5,379 bases of DNA from Gemmataceae bacterium (GTDB lineage Bacteria > Planctomycetota > Planctomycetia > Gemmatales > Gemmataceae), in the NCBI GenBank assembly GCA_947490035.1, contig CANLGS010000353.1, positions 1 through 5,379 on the forward strand. Reading direction: 5' to 3'. Under the pieces are notes generated by a model, which saw only the letters and a list, made by a program, of their open reading frames with translations, searched no databases and had not been told where the DNA came from. Positions within the stretch are counted from its first letter, which is position 1, and every line of letters begins with the position of its first letter. Position numbers and translations under genes: made by a program. This document shows positions 1 through 4,687 of the stretch, in pieces.

Positions 1-147
1 CCGTTGAAGGACGTGTTCGCGGCGCTGCGGAAGATGAACTACACGGGCTTCCTCTCGCTGGAATTGTTCAACCGCGACTACTGGAAGCAAGACCCGAACG
101 CGGTCGCGAAAACCGGTCTCGCGAAGATGAAGGCGTTGACCGGCTGA
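1..147 (+). CDS. Sugar phosphate isomerase/epimerase-like protein, C-terminal end (5' end outside window)
   Basis: Frame 1 is open from the left edge to a TGA at 145-147 and gives the last 48 residues of a protein. The tail contains [15 protein letters not shown] followed by an alanine/lysine-rich helix ending in KMKALTG. A G-[FY]-x-[SG]-[LV]-E-[LV] strand followed by an N-x-x-YW loop and a final helix is typical of the last beta/alpha unit of the xylose isomerase-like TIM barrel family (IolE/AP endonuclease family 2). Family members isomerise or epimerise sugars or inositol derivatives with a divalent metal. The metal ligands lie upstream of the window, so the substrate cannot be judged. The gene is separated from the lipid genes by 143 bases and is probably not part of their operon. 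Confidence 0.72.
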   Translation, partial: PLKDVFAALRKMNYTGFLSLELFNRDYWKQDPNAVAKTGLAKMKALTG

Positions 148-200
148 GTTTCCCGATGACGTACATCGCGGGCCTGATCGCGGGGAAGAAGATGTGAGGC

Positions 201-225
201 GGCCGGATGTTGTCGGACACCGGCC
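201..225 (+). terminator. GC-rich hairpin, possible terminator of the upstream gene
   Basis: The 6-base arms GGCCGG (201-206) and CCGGCC (220-225) are perfect inverted repeats. Inside them TGT (211-213) can pair with ACA (217-219) around a CGG loop, leaving a four-base bulge. It lies about 55 bases after the isomerase-like stop codon. No clear T-tract follows, only a mixed AT-rich patch at 230-241, so it is not a textbook intrinsic terminator. It could equally be a chance GC palindrome. Confidence 0.25.
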
Positions 226-240
226 AGCTCATAACTTAAT
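210..240 (+). promoter_or_regulatory. Weak candidate promoter for the lipid operon
   Basis: TTGTCG (210-215) matches the sigma-70 -35 consensus at 4 of 6 positions. CTTAAT (235-240) matches the -10 consensus at 4 of 6, with a 19-base spacer. CATAAC (230-235) is an alternative -10 with a short 14-base spacer. The stretch 230-245 is the only notably AT-rich island before the three lipid genes, which is the main reason for listing it. Planctomycete promoters are poorly captured by the E. coli consensus, and the -35 half lies inside the hairpin at 201-225. Confidence 0.2.
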
Positions 241-273
241 TGAACGAGCCGGATTCAGGTGTCGGGTGGTGGC

Positions 274-281
274 AAGGCGAG
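274..281 (+). promoter_or_regulatory. Shine-Dalgarno-like site supporting the start at 291
   Basis: AAGGCGAG lies 9 bases before the ATG at 291 and resembles AAGGAGG with one inserted base. It supports the internal ATG over the longer TTG start at 240, which has no purine-rich site in front of it. Confidence 0.4.
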
Positions 282-290
282 CGGCTGACG

Positions 291-869
291 ATGAAAAAGA
301 CACTGCTGTTCCTCGGACAGACGGCTCGCCGCTGGCGAACCATGGGCGCGATCGCGCCGAGCGGCGGGCCGCTGGCGCGAACGATCGCCCGGAAGGTCGG
401 CGACCTCGCCGACGGTCAAGTCATCATCGAGTTGGGGCCGGGGACGGGCGTGATCACCCGGGCGCTCGTCGAGCGCTTCCCCCGCAACCCGATCCTGGCC
501 GTCGAGGTCAACGAGCCGTTCGTCGCCCCGCTGCGGAAAGAGTTCCCCGCGGCAATGATCGTTCAGGGGTGTGCCTCGCAGCTCGAAGCCTACCTCGCCC
601 AGCACGGCCTGACCCCGGACGATGTCGGGGTGGTGGTGAGCGGCGTCCCGCTCCTTTCGCTGCCCAGTGACCTGCCGCAGCGGATCCTGACATCGGTGGC
701 GAGCGTGCTGCGCCCGGGACGGCCCTACATCCAGTTCACCTATTCGGAACGGGCGTGGCGCCGGTTCCACGTCGGCGGGTTCGAGCGCCTCCCTTCGAAA
801 CGAGTCTGGGTGAATCTCCCGCCCGCGTTCGTCCTTCACTTCGTCCGGAGTGAACCGAGTTCCTCATGA
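291..869 (+). CDS. PmtA-like phospholipid N-methyltransferase (class I SAM-dependent)
   Basis: The 192-residue product is a class I AdoMet methyltransferase resembling bacterial phospholipid N-methyltransferases (PmtA/COG3963). The start RRWRTMGAIAPSGGPLAR (residues 14-30 or so) matches the family's conserved N-terminal GAIAPS segment, thought to sit at the membrane surface. Motif I is ELGPGTG (47-53), the acidic end of strand 2 is E72 in AVEVNE, and the family's S-G-x-P-L-L-S motif is at 117-123. The likely role is stepwise methylation of phosphatidylethanolamine towards phosphatidylcholine on the inner membrane face. The adjacent psd and pssA supply that substrate and support this. Alternatives are ornithine-lipid methylation (the related OlsG is known in Singulisphaera) or an automatic label of rRNA adenine methyltransferase, which the lipid context makes unlikely. 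ATG 291 is preferred over TTG 240 because the family start aligns there. Its stop overlaps the psd start as ATGA. Confidence 0.8.
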   Translation: MKKTLLFLGQTARRWRTMGAIAPSGGPLARTIARKVGDLADGQVIIELGPGTGVITRALVERFPRNPILAVEVNEPFVAPLRKEFPAAMIVQGCASQLEAYLAQHGLTPDDVGVVVSGVPLLSLPSDLPQRILTSVASVLRPGRPYIQFTYSERAWRRFHVGGFERLPSKRVWVNLPPAFVLHFVRSEPSSS

Positions 870-1897
870 CCGACAATTCCACCGAGCGGACCGTCCCCCA
901 CCCCGCCGAGCTGTCGCCGATCGAGCCGATGGACCCGGAGGTCCGGTGGATTCAACCGGGCGGTGGGGTCGTCTGCCGGCTCGAACTCGCGTGGGGCTAC
1001 TGGCGCCGGTTCTGGCTGAAGACGTTCCGCCCCGGCTACGTCCGCCGCATGGCGGCGACCCGCAAGGGGACCGCGAACGGTTGCCCGCACGAGGTCATCG
1101 ACCCTCGCGACGTGAAGTTCTTCCGGAACCAGGACGGCTACCATTGGGCGCCGGCCGACGACCCGTTCCGGTGGCGCGACCGCATCCCGTTCGCCCGCTG
1201 GGGTCTCGCCGAGTTGATGGTGTTCTCGGCGCTCACGTTCGGCCCGGCGGCGGCGCTGGCGGCGTGGCTCCTCGCCTCGGAGCCATTGCTCGCGGTGCAG
1301 GTGGTCGGGTGGCTCGTCGTCGCGACCCTGGCGGTGTTCGGGCTTTTGATCGTGTGGTTCTTCCGCGACCCGCCCCGCAAAATCCCCGCGGCCCCTGGTC
1401 TGGTCGTCTCACCGGCCGACGGGAAGGTCGTGGCGATCGACGAGATCGAACACGACGAGTTCATCGGCGGCCCGGCGATCCGGATCGGCATCTTCCTGTC
1501 GATCTTCAGCGTCCACGTCAACCGCGCGCCGGTGGCGGCGCGGGTGGTCGGGGTGCGGTATCAAAGGGGCAAGTTCCTCAACGCCCTGCGCCCGGAGTCG
1601 GCCCGCGAGAACGAGCAGATGGCGATCCGGATGCAGGAGACGGCCGCCCCGTACCGCCGCTACGTCGTCCGCCAGATCACCGGGGCCATCGCCCGCCGCA
1701 TCGTGTGCACGCTGAAGCCGGGCGACGAGGTCGGGCGCGGCGAGCCGTTCGGCATGATCAAACTCGGCTCGCGGACCGAACTCGTGCTCCCCCGCGACGC
1801 GGCATTGACCGTCGTGGCGAAGCTCGGCGACACGGTCCGGGCCGGGAGTACGATCCTCGCCAAGTTCGTGACGGACCCGGCGGCGCCTACGGGATGA
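866..1897 (+). CDS. psd: Phosphatidylserine decarboxylase with long N-terminal extension
   Basis: This pyruvoyl enzyme decarboxylates phosphatidylserine to phosphatidylethanolamine at the inner membrane. The catalytic part (about residues 165-335) resembles the short bacterial PSD class. It has FFRDPPR at 165-171, SPADGK with D185, LSIFSVHVNR with H217, and GMIKLGSR, in which self-cleavage before S302 would create the pyruvoyl group. D185, H217 and S302 match the expected Asp-His-Ser maturation and catalytic set. Two hydrophobic segments (about 115-136 and 141-165) anchor it. Short PSDs are usually a little over 200 residues; this one has 343 because about 110 residues precede the membrane segments. 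That extension is rich in W, R and D and I cannot assign it to a domain. The ATG overlaps the upstream stop as ATGA, indicating translational coupling, and pssA follows after 4 bases. Weak SD, consistent with reliance on coupling. Confidence 0.93.
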   Translation: MTDNSTERTVPHPAELSPIEPMDPEVRWIQPGGGVVCRLELAWGYWRRFWLKTFRPGYVRRMAATRKGTANGCPHEVIDPRDVKFFRNQDGYHWAPADDPFRWRDRIPFARWGLAELMVFSALTFGPAAALAAWLLASEPLLAVQVVGWLVVATLAVFGLLIVWFFRDPPRKIPAAPGLVVSPADGKVVAIDEIEHDEFIGGPAIRIGIFLSIFSVHVNRAPVAARVVGVRYQRGKFLNALRPESARENEQMAIRMQETAAPYRRYVVRQITGAIARRIVCTLKPGDEVGRGEPFGMIKLGSRTELVLPRDAALTVVAKLGDTVRAGSTILAKFVTDPAAPTG

Positions 1898-1901
1898 AGC
1901 G

Positions 1902-2762
1902 GTGAAGAAAGAGTCTCTCATCCGCCGCGGTAAGGTGTTCGCAGTGCTGCCGACCGCGCTGACGCTCGGGAACGTGGTCTGCGGGTTCGGTGCCATCACG
2001 TTCGCTTCGAAGTGGCCGAACTACGACACGCACACGTCACTGTTCCTGGCGGCGTGCCTGATCTACCTGGGGATGGCGTTCGACGCGTTCGACGGCCGCG
2101 CGGCCCGCTGGGCGAACCGGACCAGCGAATTCGGCGCACAGCTCGACTCGCTCTGCGACGCCATCACCTTCGGTGCCGCGCCCGCGTTCCTGATGATCCA
2201 GTTCTCGGTCGCCGACGGCTACCACCCGCGGCTCATGTGGATGGTGGGGGCGCTGTACGTCACGTGTACCGTCCTGCGGCTCGCGCGGTTCAACGTCCAG
2301 GCGGACGACGGCGCGAAGAAGCCCAAAGACTTCACGGGGCTGCCGTCGCCGGCGGCGGCGGCGGTCGTGGCCGCGTTCCCGGTGATGGTGTTCGGCCCGG
2401 CGGTGCTGACCGGCTCGGTGTACGACGTGTGGGGGGCGGTGGTCGGGGAATGGCTCGACTGGGCGGCGGTACGGGCGCTCCCGATCATCACGTTCGTTGT
2501 CGCGGGCCTGATGGTCTCGCGCCTCCGCTACCGCCGCCACATCCTGGTCCGCGGCCGTCGGAACGGCCGGGCGATCATCCGGCTCGTGTTCGTCCTGATG
2601 GTGATCATCTCGATCCCGCGCGTGGCGGCACCGCTCCTCTCGTGCTGGTACGCGTTCACGACGCCGGCGCAGTCGCTCTGGGAGCGGTACCCGCGCCGGT
2701 GGTTCACCGGCCGCCCCGCCCCGAAGAGCGTCCCCGAGGACGAAGTGCGGAAAGTGGAGTGA
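1902..2762 (+). CDS. pssA: CDP-diacylglycerol-serine O-phosphatidyltransferase
   Basis: This integral membrane enzyme condenses CDP-diacylglycerol with L-serine to give phosphatidylserine and CMP. The 286-residue product carries the complete CDP-alcohol phosphatidyltransferase signature D-G-x2-A-R-x8-G-x3-D-x3-D, with D64, G65, A68, R69, G78, D82 and D86, and a further D61 ahead of it. The segments LRLARFN (125-131) and FTGLPSPAAA (144-153) are hallmarks of the Bacillus-type (type II) PssA rather than PgsA or cardiolipin enzymes. About seven hydrophobic segments are visible, at roughly 13-35, 46-62, 86-104, 111-124, 152-170, 190-206 and 226-246. A soluble basic/acidic tail of about 30 residues follows. 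The start is GTG at 1902, four bases after the psd stop, giving MKKESLIRRGK before the first membrane segment. It is the last gene of the pmtA-like/psd/pssA cluster and supplies the Psd substrate. Confidence 0.93.
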   Translation: MKKESLIRRGKVFAVLPTALTLGNVVCGFGAITFASKWPNYDTHTSLFLAACLIYLGMAFDAFDGRAARWANRTSEFGAQLDSLCDAITFGAAPAFLMIQFSVADGYHPRLMWMVGALYVTCTVLRLARFNVQADDGAKKPKDFTGLPSPAAAAVVAAFPVMVFGPAVLTGSVYDVWGAVVGEWLDWAAVRALPIITFVVAGLMVSRLRYRRHILVRGRRNGRAIIRLVFVLMVIISIPRVAAPLLSCWYAFTTPAQSLWERYPRRWFTGRPAPKSVPEDEVRKVE

Positions 2763-2864
2763 TTTGGAGGGTGGGTTGAGGTTCCCCAAGGTTCGCGGAC
2801 ACGAGGTTATAGCGCCAGTACGGCATCGACCTGGACTGACCAAGCACCCGCCCGAAACCTCGCC

Positions 2865-3824
2865 ATGCCTTCCTCCACGCGACGCGACCTGTTCGGCGCG
2901 GCGGTCGGTGCCGCCGCGCTGCCGGGCTTCCTCTCCACGGCCCGCGGCGCCGACCGCAAGCCGGCGCTGCGCGCCGCGCACATCACCGACCTTCACATCC
3001 TGAAGGACCGCGACGCCCCCAAAGGTGTGGCCGCGATGTTCGCGCACGTGGCCGCGCAAAAGGACGGCAAGCCGGAGTTGATCCTCAACACCGGCGACGC
3101 GGTGATGGCCGTGGACGGCAAGACCACCGGCGCAAAAGCCGCCGAACATATCGCGGTGTGGAAGGAGGCCGTCAAGAACGCGCCGGCTCCGATTCACTCG
3201 TGTCTGGGCAATCACGACGTGTGGGACGGCAACGAACCGACCGATGCGATCCCCGCGACGAAGAAGGGCTTCGCGCTGATGACCGAAGTGCTGGGAATGC
3301 CGGCCCCGTATTACAGTTTCGACAAGAACGGATGGCACTTCATTTCGTTGAACAGCATGTGCAACTGGCCGAAGTACGCGACCCTCTCGGTCGAACACTT
3401 CGACTGGCTGAAGGCCGATCTCGCGAAGACCAAACTCCCGACGGTGGTGCTGAGTCACGTCCCGATTCTGAGCGTCACGTCGCAAGTGTACGGCGACAGT
3501 TGCCGCAAGACGAACGACAACCTCGTGCCAGGCATCTGGCACCACGCCGACTGCTGGGCGATTAGCGAAGTGTTCCGCAAGAACCCGCACGTGAAGCTGT
3601 GCCTGAGCGGACACATGCACACGTGCGACCGGTGTGAGTATCGCGGGGTGTGGTACATCTGCGGCGGCGCCGCGAGCGGCGCGTGGTGGAACGGCAGCGA
3701 GTACGGGTTCCCGCCGTGCTACGGCAGACTCGACCTCTTCGCCGACGGCACCTTCAGCTACGACTTCGTGGATTACGGCTGGACCGCCCGCAAGTGGCAG
3801 GGGAAGGAATTGAAGGAAGAGTAG
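2865..3824 (+). CDS. Tat-exported calcineurin-like metallophosphoesterase
   Basis: The 319-residue protein starts with a twin-arginine signal, TRRDLFG at 5-11, then a hydrophobic Ala/Gly stretch and a likely cleavage site after ARGA (about residue 29). Export already folded is expected. All five metallophosphoesterase motifs are intact: D42-x-H44, G77-D78, G115-N116-H117-D118, H198 and G249-H250-x-H252, so a two-metal active site should form. The C-terminal part, with WHH (225-227) and ASGAWWNG (270-277), resembles a group of Tat-signal phosphoesterases common in planctomycetes, acidobacteria and Bacteroidetes. Their substrate is unknown to me. A CxxC pair (C254, C257) directly follows the GHMH metal motif. 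The 102-base spacer upstream (2763-2864) shows no convincing promoter, terminator or SD, so whether it is cotranscribed with pssA is open. Its TAG stop lies inside the hairpin repeat that follows. Confidence 0.9.
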   Translation: MPSSTRRDLFGAAVGAAALPGFLSTARGADRKPALRAAHITDLHILKDRDAPKGVAAMFAHVAAQKDGKPELILNTGDAVMAVDGKTTGAKAAEHIAVWKEAVKNAPAPIHSCLGNHDVWDGNEPTDAIPATKKGFALMTEVLGMPAPYYSFDKNGWHFISLNSMCNWPKYATLSVEHFDWLKADLAKTKLPTVVLSHVPILSVTSQVYGDSCRKTNDNLVPGIWHHADCWAISEVFRKNPHVKLCLSGHMHTCDRCEYRGVWYICGGAASGAWWNGSEYGFPPCYGRLDLFADGTFSYDFVDYGWTARKWQGKELKEE

Positions 3825-3897
3825 CCCGCCACGCCGTGGCGGTCTTCGCTTCCTTTCGTAAGGCAAAGGCGAAGACCGCCACGGCGTGGCAGGCTAC
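3821..3897. repeat. Long hairpin repeat, copy 1 (REP/MITE-like)
   Basis: Two 29-base arms (3821-3849 and 3869-3897) are inverted repeats with 28 of 29 pairs; the only mismatch is C3827 against A3891. The 19-base middle can form a small tip with CCTT (3852-3855) pairing AAGG (3860-3863) around TCGT. The arm begins GTAGCCCGCCACGCCGTGGC and is shared with copy 2 at 4566-4673. No T-tract follows, so a classical intrinsic terminator is unlikely. The TAG stop of the phosphoesterase (3822-3824) lies in the left arm. It is probably one copy of a dispersed genomic repeat; the genome copy number cannot be seen from this window. Confidence 0.9.
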
Positions 3898-3901
3898 CCT
3901 C

Positions 3902-3906
3902 AGGAA
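3902..3906 (+). promoter_or_regulatory. Shine-Dalgarno site of the RraA-like gene
   Basis: AGGAA lies 5 bases before the ATG at 3912. It is one of the best ribosome binding sites in the window and fixes that start. It sits just outside the base of the copy 1 hairpin, so the hairpin would leave it free. Confidence 0.5.
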
Positions 3907-3911
3907 TTCCC

Positions 3912-4562
3912 ATGACGCGCAATCTCGAATGGATCGATCGTCTCGCCAAACTCTACACGCCGGTCGTCGCCGACGTACTCGACAAGATCGGTTTCCGGTC
4001 GCAAAGCATGAACGCGCGTGTGCGACCCCTGTGGCCGGAAGCGAAGTGCGCGGGGTTCGCGCTCACCGTGCAGACCGTTCCCGCACGCGAGCAGTCCCCG
4101 GCGCACCCCTACGCGGGCGAACTCGCCGCCGTCGATTCGCTCCAGAACGGCGACGTGCTGGTCGTATCCGAATCCGCGTGCAGTTTCTGGGGCGAACTGC
4201 TCTCCACCTCCGCCAACTATCGCGGCTGTCGCGGAGTTGTGCTCGACGGCCCCACACGCGACTCGCTCACGATCAAGGCGATGGGCTTCCCAGTGTTCCA
4301 CGTCGGGTTCCACCCGGCGGACAGCCTCGGCCGGCTCGACGTGACCGCGCACAACGTCCCAATCTCCTGCGCGGATGTGCTGGTGTACCCTGGCGACCTC
4401 ATCCTCGCGGACCACGACGGCGTCGTGGTCGTGCCGAGCGTGGCGGCCGAAGAAACACTGCGCTTGGCGGAAGAGAAGGTGAGCGGCGAGAACCTCGTGC
4501 GGAAGGCGCTCGCCTCCGGCATGACCACGGCGGAGGCGTTCAAGAAGTTCGGCATCCTATAA
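3912..4562 (+). CDS. RraA-family protein (HMG/CHA aldolase-like fold)
   Basis: The 216-residue product belongs to the RraA/HMG-CHA aldolase family. The ligand segment GELLSTSANYRGCRG (94-108) is followed by VVLDGPTRD (109-117). In class II pyruvate aldolases of this fold the equivalent Arg-Asp pair binds substrate carboxylate and Mg2+ (here R116 and D117). PGD (160-162) and DHDGVVVVP (167-175) complete the family core. Members include 4-hydroxy-4-methyl-2-oxoglutarate aldolases, oxaloacetate decarboxylases and RraA, which inhibits RNase E. Having R116 and D117 is compatible with a pyruvate-type lyase but does not prove it, and databases often mislabel such proteins as dimethylmenaquinone methyltransferases. 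The extra C-terminal helical tail (about 176-216) resembles that of aldolase-like members. The start is fixed by the AGGAA site. The neighbours (phosphoesterase, CobW GTPase) share no obvious pathway with it. It is flanked on both sides by related hairpin repeats. Confidence 0.87.
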   Translation: MTRNLEWIDRLAKLYTPVVADVLDKIGFRSQSMNARVRPLWPEAKCAGFALTVQTVPAREQSPAHPYAGELAAVDSLQNGDVLVVSESACSFWGELLSTSANYRGCRGVVLDGPTRDSLTIKAMGFPVFHVGFHPADSLGRLDVTAHNVPISCADVLVYPGDLILADHDGVVVVPSVAAEETLRLAEEKVSGENLVRKALASGMTTAEAFKKFGIL

Positions 4563-4565
4563 TGT

Positions 4566-4673
4566 GGTCTGGAGAGTAGCCCGCCACTCCGTGGCAGTCT
4601 TCGGCTTCCTGTCTTGTGCCTGCCGATCGCCCAGGCGAAGACCGCCACGGAGTGGCGGGCTACTCTCCAGACC
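4566..4673. repeat. Long hairpin repeat, copy 2 (REP/MITE-like, extended stem)
   Basis: Arms at 4566-4603 and 4636-4673 pair at 37 of 38 positions; the exception is A4596 against C4643. The inner 28 bases of the left arm (4576-4603) correspond to the copy 1 arm. The outer 10 bases, GGTCTGGAGA (4566-4575) and its complement (4664-4673), are absent from copy 1. The 32-base middle shares CTTCCT near the left and AGGCGAAG near the right with copy 1, so the two elements are homologous. The repeat begins 3 bases after the RraA-like stop and ends 14 bases before the next start. There is no T-tract. Confidence 0.9.
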
Positions 4674-4687
4674 GCACGGGGGTTCCG

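Noticed and set aside
240..290. Upstream TTG start extending the methyltransferase by 17 residues
   Set aside because: It has no ribosome binding site, and the extra residues (NEPDSGVGWWQGERLT) precede the family's conserved start. ATG 291 has AAGGCGAG in front of it.
850..1905. 351-codon open frame on the plus strand overlapping psd
   Set aside because: It gives an Arg/Pro/Gly-rich product with no motifs, while the overlapping psd frame has an intact active site and membrane segments.
2776..2812. TTGAGG and GTTATA as a promoter for the phosphoesterase gene
   Set aside because: The spacing is 24 bases, far from the 17 expected for sigma-70, and both boxes are poor matches.
2802..2862. CGAGGTT (2802-2808) and AACCTCG (2856-2862) inverted repeat before the phosphoesterase start
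   Set aside because: The 7-base arms are 47 bases apart, which is easily chance and not a stable hairpin.
2037..3866. 609-codon open frame on the minus strand spanning pssA and the phosphoesterase
   Set aside because: It lies antisense to two genes with complete catalytic motifs, and its product is a shapeless R/H/V/P-rich sequence with no domain. Long antisense open frames are expected in DNA with this codon bias.
3821..4673. The two hairpins as ordinary Rho-independent terminators
   Set aside because: Neither is followed by a T-run in either orientation, and they share sequence along their arms, which points to a repeat family rather than independent terminators.
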